A DNA stretch of 64,000 nt from Deltaproteobacteria bacterium (GCA_022340465.1 JAJDNW010000066.1:1-64000); one strand, 5' to 3'. Shown: positions 15,160-24,891, numbered from the stretch's first letter. Numbers and translations: made by a program. The notes: generated by a model from the letters alone, not told the origin.

Positions 15160-16971
15160 TTACCTGTTTTCGAAAATGGGTTTTTTCTTATCCTTAACGA
15201 TTGAAATTACCTGCCAATCGGCCTCAGGGGAAGCAGTGCTGCCATCGGCAAACGGGTGCAGTTGTCCCTTGGGACTGATGGCCATCAGGGGCAGCGCACG
15301 ATCCCCCCATGTTTCCAGGTAGTCTTCCCATCCAAAACTTTCCGTCAGCTCAGTACTGCGGAATTCCCAATCCTGTGAGAGCAGACTGGCCAGCTTGGCA
15401 TAGGTGATGTTGGCAGAAAAGAGCAGCCTTGGGCGCTGCCGAATGGAGGTTTTCCGGCGTGCATTAGTCTCCTTTTCGTACTCCGTTCGTACCGCATAAA
15501 CCAAGTCTCGGCCGAGTTCCAAACGATAATGCAGGACCGCCAGCGTGTTCAACTCGGCATTGGGCGTTAGCGCCAGCATTGCCCCGACCCCGATCAGGTC
15601 TATATAGCGGTCGGCGTGATCCGACAGAGGATTGCCGTAGTAGGTATTCAATCCCTCCATCCGGCTTTGCCTGATGTTATCGCGGTTATCATCGACCAAC
15701 TGTGGCCGGAACCCGCAATCCAACAAAACTTTGGCCAGGGCTCGTGACACCGGACCTGCTCCGACGACCAGTATGCCTTTGGGAACGGCCTCTGCAACCC
15801 CCAAGGCCCGAGCCAGGGGGGCACTGGTCAAACCCTGCAAAACGACGGTACCGATAATCACCAGAAAAGTCAGCGGAACCAGAAAACCGGCTTCGGGATG
15901 TCCCACCTGTTCAAGACGCAGGGCGAACAGCGATGAAACGGCAGCCGCCACGATCCCGCGGGGAGCGATCCAGGCCAGCAATTGCCTTTCGCGCAAAGAC
16001 AGATTTGTACCCACCGTGGCTAACGTCACACTTATAGGACGGGCGACAAACTGCACCGCGACCAGGATTCCAACGCCGGCCCAGCCAAGCTGCACCAACG
16101 CATCGGGTTGCAGCCGGGCCGCCAGAACGATGAACAGCAGAGAAATCAGAAGCACGCTGATGCTCTCCTTGAAATTTACCAACTGATCGGTATCGACATC
16201 CCTAATGTTGGCCAGCCGCATACCCATTACCGTTACCGCCAGAAGACCGGACTCCCCTTGCATCAGATCCGCTACGGCAAAGACGCCGCAAACCAGGGAG
16301 AGCGTAAAGACATTGTGAAGGTAGTCGGGCAGCCAATGCCGCCGTATTAGTCCCCCTGTCAACTGCCCGGCCGCCAACCCCAACGTAAGACCCACCAGAA
16401 CCATTTTAACGAGGGTCAACATCGTATGGTATATAGATGCTTCAACGCCCGCCAGGATCACCTCGTAAACCAGCACCGCAAGGATCGCCCCGATAGGGTC
16501 GATGAGAATGCCTTCCCATCGCAGGATATGCGCGATGGATGCGTTTGGGCGGATTGAACGCAGCATCGGTACAATGACGGTTGGACCGGTCACCACTGTC
16601 AATGCACCAAACAATAGGCAGATGTCCCACCCCAAACCGAAGAACAACCGGGTGGCCAGCGTGATCAGAAGCCAGGTTGCCAGGGCACCCACCGAAATCA
16701 ACCGCCTGATGACGCGGCGTAAGCCGCGAATCTGGTGAAATTCAAGGGTGAGCCCACCCTCGAACAGAATCAACGCGACTGAGAGGGAGACGAAAGGAAA
16801 CAGCAGATCACCGAAAAGCATATCCGGGTCTAGCCAGCCTAAAAGTGGCCCCGCAATGATTCCTACCAACAGTAAAATGAGGATCGCCGGTATTCGTAGA
16901 CGCCAGGCCAACCATTGGCATCCGATCCCGGCGACCAGCACGGCTGCAATGATATAGATTGCGTCAGTCAT
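15160..16971 (-). CDS. CPA1 Na+(K+)/H+ antiporter with TrkA-N domain
   Basis: 603-residue NhaP-like antiporter. Twelve to thirteen transmembrane helices cover about residues 5-390, with the CPA1 signature VTGPTVIVPMLRS (about 127-139) and WEGILIDPIGA (about 152-162), which holds the ion-binding Asp. A Rossmann RCK/TrkA-N domain follows, from GILVVGAGPVSRALAKVL near 398, that would bind nucleotide and gate transport. A small C-terminal domain ends the protein. It exchanges cytoplasmic Na+ or K+ for protons in pH and salt homeostasis. It stands alone on the minus strand at the right end of the degenerate accessory region. Confidence 0.9.
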   Translation of the reverse strand: MTDAIYIIAAVLVAGIGCQWLAWRLRIPAILILLLVGIIAGPLLGWLDPDMLFGDLLFPFVSLSVALILFEGGLTLEFHQIRGLRRVIRRLISVGALATWLLITLATRLFFGLGWDICLLFGALTVVTGPTVIVPMLRSIRPNASIAHILRWEGILIDPIGAILAVLVYEVILAGVEASIYHTMLTLVKMVLVGLTLGLAAGQLTGGLIRRHWLPDYLHNVFTLSLVCGVFAVADLMQGESGLLAVTVMGMRLANIRDVDTDQLVNFKESISVLLISLLFIVLAARLQPDALVQLGWAGVGILVAVQFVARPISVTLATVGTNLSLRERQLLAWIAPRGIVAAAVSSLFALRLEQVGHPEAGFLVPLTFLVIIGTVVLQGLTSAPLARALGVAEAVPKGILVVGAGPVSRALAKVLLDCGFRPQLVDDNRDNIRQSRMEGLNTYYGNPLSDHADRYIDLIGVGAMLALTPNAELNTLAVLHYRLELGRDLVYAVRTEYEKETNARRKTSIRQRPRLLFSANITYAKLASLLSQDWEFRSTELTESFGWEDYLETWGDRALPLMAISPKGQLHPFADGSTASPEADWQVISIVKDKKKPIFENR

Positions 16972-17418
16972 CTGCTATTCCATGTAAGGGGCTGTGTCAT
17001 GGTGGTGACATTTTAAGACCGCCATGAGAGCACAGGTTGAAGAAAGGCCAAAACGTATGGTGGTAATTTTGAAAATACAAGTTGTCTTTATGATAAACTT
17101 TCAAGACAGGAAAAAATCACCGCCGATTTAAAAGACGGTGTGCTTGACTGGTTCTGCCCAAGGTCGAGAAAGCAACACCACGCAAACTAACTGTTAATGC
17201 AGGATAATTAAGTCAAAGCCGGGTGCTGACACGATAATCAGTGCCCGCTTGATTTGCTATATATGCTTCTTTCCATTTTGTGGCTAACATGTTGCTTCGA
17301 TCGACTTATAGCCCCTGTTGCAAGCGCCTCTGAGGCACATTCATTTCTATTGCAGGAGGGCAGGGGTATCAGGCAACCGGTATTCTCTTTAAGAAGAACG
17401 TGTGCGCCGCCCCCCGGG
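16972..17418. other. Gene-free stretch at the compositional boundary
   Basis: About 450 bp without a credible gene. A short frame from ATG 17024 (MRAQVEERPKR) lacks family features. To the left the sequence is AT-richer and rich in broken genes; to the right it becomes GC-rich and densely coding. Confidence 0.45.
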
Positions 17419-17571
17419 TTAGTTGAGCCCCATGCCGATCACCAGACCCACTGCAATCCCCAGGATGACGGCCATCGCCATTTTAGGCAGGGCGTTTGCC
17501 AGGCGCTGTGTTCCGTGCTTCAAATCTCGACTCCAATACAAGACATCGTTCGCGTTCGATATGTCAATCAA
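17419..17571 (-). CDS. 50-residue membrane protein coupled to YhaN-like ATPase
   Basis: A small frame with a TTG start (17571-17569) that overlaps the stop codon of the upstream ATPase gene as TTGA, a typical translational-coupling junction. The product reads IDISNANDVLYWSRDL, then GTQRLANALPK, and ends in the hydrophobic helix MAMAVILGIAVGLVIGMGL. It would be a C-tail-anchored or single-pass membrane protein. I do not recognise the family. Its position after the nuclease-ATPase pair suggests it could tether or regulate that complex, but this is inference. Confidence 0.45.
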   Translation of the reverse strand: MIDISNANDVLYWSRDLKHGTQRLANALPKMAMAVILGIAVGLVIGMGLN

Positions 17572-20500
17572 TGCAGCGCATGGATGAAAATGCCCGCTTG
17601 CGCTTCGAGCCTTTCCGCCAGTTCCACAACCCTTCGATGATGGGTAAAAACCAATACCTGGGTGATATCCGAAAGCTCGGCAAAGATCTCCAGGCAGACC
17701 TTCGTGCGGTTGTCGTCAAATCCGATGAGAATGTCGTCGACCACAAAAGGCATCGGCTCTCCTTTCCGCAGGTATTGCTCGAGCGTTGCAAGCCGTAGCG
17801 CCAGATAGAGTTGATCGCGGGTTCCATCACTCATCTGATCTACCGCCACCTCTGCGTCGTCCGGGCGAACGCCCAGTAGAATCGGCACACCGCTTTCGGT
17901 CAATTCATCGCGCAGGTTCGCGAAGGAGCCTAAGGTGAGTCTGGCAAACAATTCGCCCGCCCGTGCCAGGACAGGTGCCTGGTTTTTCCGGCGATACGCA
18001 TCTATGCGCTGCTCCAAAATGAGGGCGGCAATCTGGAGGCGAAGATATTGCTCGATACCGGAAGCCATGGCGGCGAGGTGCTGCTCAGCCTCCTCCGATG
18101 CAACGGCGGCCGTGTCGCTGCCGTCTATGGCCTGCATCTCGGTTTGAACCGTTTGTCTCTGGTCGCGCAGCCTGTCACGGGTCGCCTGCAAGACCTTCAG
18201 CTCCTCGGAAACACGATCGAGATCATCCCCGACAGCATCGGCATCCAGCGCAACAGCTTCATTTTCGAGATCTTGAATGCTTAACCCATCTCCATTGCGG
18301 GTCAGCTCGCGTTCAACCGTCTCGAGCCGCTGGTTCAAATCACGCATGGTCCGGGAACGATCCCACGCCGCTTCGAGCGCATCGTCTGTTTTGGCACTCG
18401 CCTGTTTCCGCAGGGTCGCAAGCTGTTCCTCTACCGAACGGATTGTCAGGCCGGCATTTTCGACTTCCGCCGTTGTTTCTTTTTCCTGGGCCTGTATTTT
18501 TTCCAGGCCCGCCCTCGCCTCACGTGCCCGGGTCAATTCCCGGTTCAGCTGTGCGGCGACGGATGCAGCCTCTTGGTCATCCGCTTTGAAGCCGATGCCG
18601 GCGGCGAATGTCTTCACCTTTAGGCGAAATTGCTCGGAAACCTGGTCAATCCCGTAAATCCGCCGGTGCAGCTCTTCAGACCTGTCGAACTTGTCGAAAA
18701 ACGCCAGCAGCTGTTCGAAGACCTCCGTGGCCCGTGCCGGGTGGGTATCGGGTTCCAATCCCAACCCGGCGATGGCCTGCACCCATTCCCTAGACCAAAC
18801 GGCCCTCTCTTTTTCAATCGATGCAAGGTCTTCGCGCGCTCTTTTTTTGTGAACCGACAGGTCTCTCAGCGAATGCTCCCATTGGCGCTTTCTTTCAAGC
18901 GCTTCTTCTTCCTTCTCGATACGCTGTTCACAGAGGCTGATCATGGCTTCCAGGCTCATCAGATCCGTATCGACAGCGTCATCGACGCTTGATATTTGCA
19001 GGGCAATGCTTTTCCTTAACGCGTTACAGGCCGCAGCCAACGTCTGCGCCTCCCCGGAAACGACCCGGGCCGACCGAAGACCTGACAGCAGGTGGTCTAC
19101 CTTCAGCAGCCACTGTTTCATCTCCCTGGGCGTTCCGGGGCTTATCTCCAACGGCCCCCAAACAGCCTTCCATTCCTTCTCACAGGCGATTTGGCGGGCT
19201 TGAACTTTTTCAGTTTCATCTGCTGTGAATTTGTGACGCGCCTTGAGATCTTCTATCCTCGCTTCGAGGTCCGCTCTTTTTACCACCTGGTCCGAGGCTA
19301 ATCTGAGTTGGTCCGATATGTGATCCGCTTCGCCGACTTTCTGCTCGTAAAGCGTTGGCAGGTCGGAATCGTGCGCATAGGCGGCGATTTCCTTTTCTGC
19401 ATCGGCTTTTTTGATGTACTTGCGTTTTATGAGATCCCATCCGGCGTCCCGCAGCGTGCGCGAATCTTCAAGCTCGGCTATTGTCGGCGCATTGCTGGTC
19501 CTCAGCAGCACGTTTAAATCCTGTTCCGCATGCTTGCGTTCCTCTGAAAGATCTTTTTTTACACGGTCGAGATCCCTTGCTTCCTCAAGCAGCTCATCAA
19601 ATCTTTTTTCGAATGCGTCTAACGTTTCGGGCAGAGGCACAACCAATTTTAGAAGGGCATCGATGGTTCCCGAAAACCGTCCAAGTCGTGAGAACTCGTT
19701 TTGACATGCCTGGCTGTCTTCCGAAGCACGTTTTTGAGCGTCGTTTAGACGTTTTTCCAGATCACCGGCCCTGCGCGCAGCGGCAACCGCCGCTTTCAAT
19801 TCACTCAAATCCAGCTTCGAATCGGCGTGTTCGCCAATTTGCTTCTCGATTGTCGCCTGTTCGTCCTCGATATCCTTTGCTGCGCGTTCCGAATTTTCCT
19901 GCTTCTGTTCCAAAAGGCTGTGCCGCCTGGCCAGATCGGTGATCCACTTTTTATTGTTGGTCAGCGGTCTTAGCCGTCCGGCATCGGCAACGCCGAGGTC
20001 TGGACGGACGCTTTTCAGGAGCTGTTCCGCTTCACTGCGCAGCAGCCGTCGTTTTGCATCTTGCCGGGGACGATCCTGGATCGCCTTTTCGACACTGCCG
20101 ATCTCTTTGTAAAGTGCCAGAATCACCGCTTCGTTGTCCAACAACTCGGCCCTGACATGGATTTTCCCGGCGTTCTCTTTCAAACGCGCCAGGTTGGCTT
20201 CGGCCTTGCTTTTAATCTCTCCGATCGACCGCAGGCGGTTGCGGGCATCTTGTAATGTGTCCCCGAATTCTTCCGGCAGCAGCAGTACCTCCCCCAGGGC
20301 ATCGATGCGCTCAATGACGGCGCGTCTTTCGGCCAACGCACCTTTTACACGGTTGAATCGATCCAGGCGGCTTTTTTCTTTGCTTTTGCCTTTGATCTCT
20401 TCTTCGACCTTTTCAATGTCTTTTACCGTTTCTGCCAGGCCTTTTTTCAGCCGTTTCCATTCTGCAACCGGGACACTCGCCTCCTTGACCCGCCTTTTTG

Positions 20501-21080
20501 CATCTCTGAAATCGGCGATTGCCTTGTTGACGACCTTGGTGGATGCCCTCGGTTTAAAAAGTTCTTCGGCACCGTTGCGCAGGTCGGACAAAATTTCACG
20601 GAGGCTTGCAGTACCCATGGCCGCGCTGAAAAGCGCCTGGCCGAGATCACCGGACTGGTTCAGCAGCTCCCTGCCGCCCTCCACCAGTCTGACATGATCG
20701 ATGCCATGCAATTTTGTAAACAGGTTCTCATCCATGCCGCCGGGCAAAAACGGCGTTAAAACAGCATCGTCAAGGGACTCGCCGGTGCTTGGGTCCAACA
20801 ACGTCCCTTTGGTCCCCTTCCTGCGAACGAATTCCAATGTTTTGCCGCCAGACAGCTTGAGTTTACCGCCTATCCGCAATTGCGGGTTGGCGTGGAGAAA
20901 GTTGTCATTGGTCCGTACCGGTATGCCGAACAACCATCCGGTGAGCGCTCTCAGTGACGTACTTTTACCCGCTTCATTGTCTCCGTATATCACATGCAGG
21001 CCTGATACCCCGTCCGACAAGTCCAATACCGTGTCGGTGAACGGGCCGTATGCGATCAAATCGAACCGGTCGATTCTCAT
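17568..21080 (-). CDS. YhaN/SbcC-like SMC-type AAA ATPase
   Basis: 1170-residue ABC/SMC-fold ATPase. The N-terminus MRIDRFDLIAYGPFTD leads into Walker A GDNEAGKST (residues 33-41). A long coiled-coil (about 180-980) is rich in Glu, Lys, Arg and Leu. A C-terminal lobe follows with a signature-like QMSDGTRDQLYLALRL and Walker B PFVVDDILIGFDD. The family forms a Rad50/SbcC-like partner of the YhaO nuclease in DNA end processing. It overlaps the YhaO-like gene by four bases (ATGA), so the pair is co-translated, and is followed by a coupled mini membrane protein. The length is within the YhaN range. Confidence 0.88.
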   Translation of the reverse strand: MRIDRFDLIAYGPFTDTVLDLSDGVSGLHVIYGDNEAGKSTSLRALTGWLFGIPVRTNDNFLHANPQLRIGGKLKLSGGKTLEFVRRKGTKGTLLDPSTGESLDDAVLTPFLPGGMDENLFTKLHGIDHVRLVEGGRELLNQSGDLGQALFSAAMGTASLREILSDLRNGAEELFKPRASTKVVNKAIADFRDAKRRVKEASVPVAEWKRLKKGLAETVKDIEKVEEEIKGKSKEKSRLDRFNRVKGALAERRAVIERIDALGEVLLLPEEFGDTLQDARNRLRSIGEIKSKAEANLARLKENAGKIHVRAELLDNEAVILALYKEIGSVEKAIQDRPRQDAKRRLLRSEAEQLLKSVRPDLGVADAGRLRPLTNNKKWITDLARRHSLLEQKQENSERAAKDIEDEQATIEKQIGEHADSKLDLSELKAAVAAARRAGDLEKRLNDAQKRASEDSQACQNEFSRLGRFSGTIDALLKLVVPLPETLDAFEKRFDELLEEARDLDRVKKDLSEERKHAEQDLNVLLRTSNAPTIAELEDSRTLRDAGWDLIKRKYIKKADAEKEIAAYAHDSDLPTLYEQKVGEADHISDQLRLASDQVVKRADLEARIEDLKARHKFTADETEKVQARQIACEKEWKAVWGPLEISPGTPREMKQWLLKVDHLLSGLRSARVVSGEAQTLAAACNALRKSIALQISSVDDAVDTDLMSLEAMISLCEQRIEKEEEALERKRQWEHSLRDLSVHKKRAREDLASIEKERAVWSREWVQAIAGLGLEPDTHPARATEVFEQLLAFFDKFDRSEELHRRIYGIDQVSEQFRLKVKTFAAGIGFKADDQEAASVAAQLNRELTRAREARAGLEKIQAQEKETTAEVENAGLTIRSVEEQLATLRKQASAKTDDALEAAWDRSRTMRDLNQRLETVERELTRNGDGLSIQDLENEAVALDADAVGDDLDRVSEELKVLQATRDRLRDQRQTVQTEMQAIDGSDTAAVASEEAEQHLAAMASGIEQYLRLQIAALILEQRIDAYRRKNQAPVLARAGELFARLTLGSFANLRDELTESGVPILLGVRPDDAEVAVDQMSDGTRDQLYLALRLATLEQYLRKGEPMPFVVDDILIGFDDNRTKVCLEIFAELSDITQVLVFTHHRRVVELAERLEAQAGIFIHALH

Positions 21081-22342
21081 TTCGAACCTCCGCCCGTCAA
21101 CATCCTTCCAGCCAGCATCTGTTTGGCTTCATTGATAAGACGCTCAAGCGTTTGGGGTTCTTCGAGATTAAAAAGGGCGTCATCCCCGAACGCCTCTGTG
21201 GGAATCTTCTGCTTAAGCTCGGAAACGACGTCCTCAAGGCCGCCGATCTCCTCCGGCTTGGATGGTGTCGCCAATATGCCCTCCATCAATTTGCCCAGGG
21301 CACCGCCCTCGGCTAACACCGCATCCAAATTCAATTTGCCGGCCGTTGCAATTTCAACTTTTTCTATCCACAGATCATCCCCGGCAATTTCTGCGCCAAG
21401 CGCCTTGATCCGCCGCTCGAATCTTTCCGGATATGCCGCCAGCTCATTTGAAATTGCCGTTGCACCTTCGAAACGAACGCGCATGGCGATGGGACGCCCC
21501 CGGGTCGACATCCCCTGATTGGAAATGGACATTCGTGCCCGCTCGAGGACCTCTGCCATATCGGATGCATCCGTCAGGTCTATACGGTTGTAAACCCAAC
21601 GCAGAACATCCAGAGGGCACTTTTCTATTTCGCTCACCGATCCATCCACGACGGTCACGATGACACACCCCTTGGGGCCGGTTTCGCGAATGTGCCGCCC
21701 CTGGATGCAGCCGGGAAAAACGATGTGGGGTTCCTCGGACACAAGCTCCTGCTTGTGGACGTGCCCCAAGGCCCAGTATTGATACCCTTTGGATCGCAGG
21801 TCGTCTATTTTGCACGGTGCGTAACGTGCGTGGCCTTCGCGGCCATCGAGACTGGTGTGAAGGAGGCCGATGTTGAACATGCCTTTTTCGGCAGCGGCAA
21901 ATTCCACCGCAATATTTTTATCGACGTGCTGCGTGCCAAAGCTGCGCCCATGAATCGCGACCGGATACTTGTCCAGCCTTACTGTTTCAACTTTTCTCGA
22001 CGACAGGATCTTCATGTTGGCCGGGACATCGAGCGCCCTGGTCATACGGTTGGCCGCATCATGGTTCCCGGCGACGGCAAAAACAGGTATGTCGTTTTTG
22101 CCGAGCCGGCCCATTTGCCTGCTGAGAAATATACCCGTGCTGTAATCTTTCCATTCACCGTCGTACAGGTCGCCTGCCAGCAATACGAATGCGACCTTCT
22201 CTTCGATGGCTAAATCGACAAGATTTTCGAACGCTCTGCGGCAGGCGTTGCGAATGGTTTCGGCAGGTGCGGACTCGTATTTGGATAGGCCGCGCAACGG
22301 GCTGTCCAGATGCACGTCCGCTGCGTGAAGAAATTTAAACAT
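21077..22342 (-). CDS. YhaO/SbcD-like DNA repair exonuclease (metallophosphoesterase)
   Basis: 421-residue calcineurin-like phosphoesterase of the Mre11/SbcD group. Metal motifs are in order: HAADVHLDSPL (D-x-H), LLAGDLYDG, AVAGNHDAA and WALGHVHKQEL. A C-terminal capping domain of about 130 residues would contact the ATPase. The ATG at 22342 is preferred over one 21 bases earlier because GGAG lies at a proper distance and the protein family begins MFKFLHAADVHL. With the YhaN-like ATPase downstream it should form a Mn-dependent nuclease complex on DNA ends. The two genes overlap by ATGA. Confidence 0.9.
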   Translation of the reverse strand: MFKFLHAADVHLDSPLRGLSKYESAPAETIRNACRRAFENLVDLAIEEKVAFVLLAGDLYDGEWKDYSTGIFLSRQMGRLGKNDIPVFAVAGNHDAANRMTRALDVPANMKILSSRKVETVRLDKYPVAIHGRSFGTQHVDKNIAVEFAAAEKGMFNIGLLHTSLDGREGHARYAPCKIDDLRSKGYQYWALGHVHKQELVSEEPHIVFPGCIQGRHIRETGPKGCVIVTVVDGSVSEIEKCPLDVLRWVYNRIDLTDASDMAEVLERARMSISNQGMSTRGRPIAMRVRFEGATAISNELAAYPERFERRIKALGAEIAGDDLWIEKVEIATAGKLNLDAVLAEGGALGKLMEGILATPSKPEEIGGLEDVVSELKQKIPTEAFGDDALFNLEEPQTLERLINEAKQMLAGRMLTGGGSK

Positions 22343-22518
22343 GACCAGCTCCCCGGGCCTCATTTTTTTCTAAGGTGAGCGTTTTTATAAAAACATTCTA
22401 TTTTTCATTCATCCATCGATATACAGCATCCCTTTTTATACTGAATTGGTGGAAAAATTGAAATAGAAAGGAATCAAGAAATACATTACGGCCTTTCCGC
22501 TACGGCTTGCGGCCGGTC

Positions 22519-22546
22519 TTGACTTGTCCGAATTAAGCTGTATGTT
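22519..22546 (+). promoter_or_regulatory. Candidate sigma70-type promoter for slyD operon
   Basis: TTGACT at 22519-22524 and TATGTT at 22541-22546 with a 16-bp spacer, about 145 bp upstream of the slyD start. The 350-bp gap 22343-22692 between the divergent genes holds nothing else I can identify. Confidence 0.4.
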
Positions 22547-22692
22547 AATCTCCATACAATCAGGGATGGGAACTCATTGATAGCATAACCAACGGAAACA
22601 AGTATCACCACCGGTTATCGGTATTCTCTTACACGTGAACATCGATATGGTCGCGTAACGTACCTGCCTGTTTCCAATGGAAGGAGATGCCG

Positions 22693-23184
22693 ATGCAAAC
22701 AGTTGAAAGTGGTAAATTCGTGAGTGTGACCTACACCGGAACCCTGGATGACGGCCAGGTGTTCGATTCCTGTGGAACCAGCAACCCCCTCGAGTTTCAG
22801 ACCGGGTCCGGCCAGCTGATCCAGGGGTTCGAGGATGCCGTTCAGGGCATGGCCCTGAACGAAAAGAAAAAATTCACCATCCAACCGGAAGACGCCTACG
22901 GTCTTCGGGACGAAAATCACGTACACGAATTCCCCAGGTTGGAACTGCCGGATGGCGTGGACCCCAAAGTGGGTGAAACGGTCACCTTTTCCACCCCCGA
23001 GGGCCATCAGCTACCCGCCCGGCTGGTGAAAATGGACGATGCCAACCTGACCTTCGACCTCAATCACCCGCTTGCCGGGGAGACGCTTACCTTCGAAATC
23101 GAAGTGGTGGGCATCAGCGACACCCCCAGCCAGACCCAGGCTTGCGGGGCCGGATGTGACTGCAGTTCGGGGTGCAGCTGCTGA
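22693..23184 (+). CDS. slyD: SlyD-like FKBP-type peptidyl-prolyl isomerase with Cys-rich tail
   Basis: 163-residue FKBP of the SlyD type: FVSVTYTGTLDDGQVFDS, then an inserted-in-flap (IF) chaperone domain around residues 65-125 (PEDAYGLRDENHVHEFP), then the last FKBP strand LTFEIEVVGIS. The tail ACGAGCDCSSGCSC is short and Cys-rich, resembling the nickel-binding tails of SlyD but without the His-rich part. The second ATG (22693) is chosen because GGAAGGAG is six bases upstream of it and touches the first. Expected roles are prolyl isomerisation, chaperoning and metal delivery. An MBL hydrolase gene follows seven bases after the stop. Confidence 0.9.
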   Translation: MQTVESGKFVSVTYTGTLDDGQVFDSCGTSNPLEFQTGSGQLIQGFEDAVQGMALNEKKKFTIQPEDAYGLRDENHVHEFPRLELPDGVDPKVGETVTFSTPEGHQLPARLVKMDDANLTFDLNHPLAGETLTFEIEVVGISDTPSQTQACGAGCDCSSGCSC

Positions 23185-23191
23185 GTCGGCG

Positions 23192-24151
23192 ATGATTTTT
23201 ACGGACACGGGCCGGCTGACGGATTTTTTCCACGTTCTCGGAAGCAACCATTTCCCCACGCACTTGCTTCGCGGGCCAAAGCCGGTGCTCTTCGAAGCGG
23301 GGATCTCCTGCCTGGGACCGCTTTACGTGCAGGAGGTTGGGAAGATGCTGGGAAAAAGCCGGCCGCGGATTCTTTTTCTCACCCACATGCATTTCGACCA
23401 TTGCGGCGCCGCCGGATTTTTTCAGCAGGCATGGCCCGGGTTAAAAATCGCGGCCTCCCGCTCCGCCGCCGATATCATCGGCCGGACGAACGCCCGGCAT
23501 ACGATTGCACGCCTCAACGAGGCAACGCTGGGCTGGATGGAAAAAGAGGAACCCGGGATTCCCTCGAGGGTGCCCTTTCAACCATTTGCCGTGGACATGA
23601 TCCTCGCGGACGGGGATTGCATCGACCTTCCGGGCGGGTTGACGGTACAGGTGTTCGAAACACCGGGGCACACCTGGGATTCGCTCAGTTTTTACATTCC
23701 CGAAAAAAAGCTGCTGGTGGCCGGCGAAGCCATGGGCTGCGTGTCCCCCACGGGTTTTTTCTCGACGGAGTTTCTGGTGGACTTCGATCATTATATCCAA
23801 TCCATCGAACGCCTCGCCGCGCTGGATGTGGATATTCTGTGTCAGTGCCACCATCAGGTCTTTACCGGAAAAGACGCCAGAACGGCTATCGGGCGTTCCA
23901 TTCCCTCCGCGATGGCGTTCAGGCAGCGCGTAGAAGCCCTTTTAAACGAAGAGCACGGCCGGGTGGAAAAGGTGGTGGAACGGGTCAAGGCCGAAGAGTA
24001 CGATCAGCGCCCCGACCCCAAACAGCCCGAACAGGCCTATCTGCTGAATATTCACGCCAGGGTGAAATGTCTTGCCGCATATCTGTCACGGCCGATCCAA
24101 TTTTCTCACGAAGACAACATCCGCCAACCCATACCAGGAGCAAGAAAATGA
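23192..24151 (+). CDS. MBL-fold metallohydrolase
   Basis: 319-residue metallo-beta-lactamase fold protein. The metal motif LTHMHFDHCGAAG (HxHxDH) is near residue 65, and the second-shell motif FETPGHTWDSLSFY is near 150, followed by VAGEAMG and CQCHHQVF supplying further ligands. The C-terminal 70 residues are helical. It is a cytoplasmic hydrolase of the broad MBL group; substrate unknown (thioester, lactone and persulfide activities occur in relatives). The start follows the SlyD stop by seven bases, and the stop overlaps the next gene by ATGA, so the three genes form an operon. Confidence 0.82.
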   Translation: MIFTDTGRLTDFFHVLGSNHFPTHLLRGPKPVLFEAGISCLGPLYVQEVGKMLGKSRPRILFLTHMHFDHCGAAGFFQQAWPGLKIAASRSAADIIGRTNARHTIARLNEATLGWMEKEEPGIPSRVPFQPFAVDMILADGDCIDLPGGLTVQVFETPGHTWDSLSFYIPEKKLLVAGEAMGCVSPTGFFSTEFLVDFDHYIQSIERLAALDVDILCQCHHQVFTGKDARTAIGRSIPSAMAFRQRVEALLNEEHGRVEKVVERVKAEEYDQRPDPKQPEQAYLLNIHARVKCLAAYLSRPIQFSHEDNIRQPIPGARK

Positions 24152-24888
24152 AAAAAATGTTTTTCGTCATACCGGCGCTTTTGATGCTGTTCGCTGTTCC
24201 CGCCATGGCCCAGGAGCCGTTCGAAAGGGATGTCATCCAGACATCCGGAGGTAATCTTGACATAACCTTCATCGGTCACGGAACCCTGATGATGACCTAT
24301 CAGGGAATGGTGATCCACGTAGACCCGTTCAGCCGCCTGGCCGATTATGCCGCCCTGCCCAAGGCGGACATTATATTTCTCACCCACGACCACCGGGACC
24401 ATCTGGATGAAGCCGCCCTGAAACACGTGCGCACCAAAGACAGCGTCATGGTTTTTACCGCCCGCTGCCGGGAAATGCTGAAGACCGACGGGATCGTCAT
24501 GCAGAACGGCGATGTCAGAGTGGTGAACGGCATCAAGGTCGAAGCGGTCCCGGCCTACAACCTCGTGCACAAGCGGGAGAACGGCCAGCCGTTTCATCCC
24601 AAGGGGGTGGGGAACGGTTACGTGCTGACCTTTGGCGAAACGCGGTTGTACATTGCCGGTGACACGGAAAACATCCCGGAAATGAAGACCCTGGAGCAGA
24701 TCGACTACGCCTTTTTGCCCATGAATCTGCCCTACACCATGACCCCCGAAATGGTTGCCGACGCGGCCATGGGCTTCAAGCCGAAGGTGCTTTACCCTTA
24801 TCACTACGGGGAAACAGACCCCCAGAGGCTGGTTACCCTGCTCCGGGACGACCGGAGCATAGAGGTCCGCGTGCGAAAAATGAGATAA
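24148..24888 (+). CDS. Exported UlaG/YtkL-like metal-dependent hydrolase
   Basis: 246-residue MBL-superfamily protein with a clear signal peptide (MKKMFFVIPALLMLFAVPAM, cleavage after AMA). The motif FLTHDHRDHLDEAAL contains HDHxDH, and GETRLYIAGDTENIPEM plus VLYPYHYGETD supply later metal ligands. The family includes UlaG and YtkL-type hydrolases with mostly unknown substrates. Periplasmic location is unusual for this subgroup, which is mostly cytoplasmic. The ATG overlaps the preceding stop codon, and the next gene starts three bases after this stop. Confidence 0.82.
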   Translation: MKKMFFVIPALLMLFAVPAMAQEPFERDVIQTSGGNLDITFIGHGTLMMTYQGMVIHVDPFSRLADYAALPKADIIFLTHDHRDHLDEAALKHVRTKDSVMVFTARCREMLKTDGIVMQNGDVRVVNGIKVEAVPAYNLVHKRENGQPFHPKGVGNGYVLTFGETRLYIAGDTENIPEMKTLEQIDYAFLPMNLPYTMTPEMVADAAMGFKPKVLYPYHYGETDPQRLVTLLRDDRSIEVRVRKMR

Positions 24889-24891
24889 CTT

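Noticed and set aside
16972-17418. tRNA or other RNA gene at the compositional boundary serving as an integration site
   Set aside because: No cloverleaf or T-loop consensus (GTTCRANYC) could be found in this stretch.
23401-24147. Long open frame upstream of and continuous with the exported MBL hydrolase (could be read as an N-terminal extension)
   Set aside because: It overlaps the well-supported MBL gene at 23192-24151 in another frame, has Arg/Gly-rich shadow composition, and the real protein starts with a clear signal peptide at 24148.
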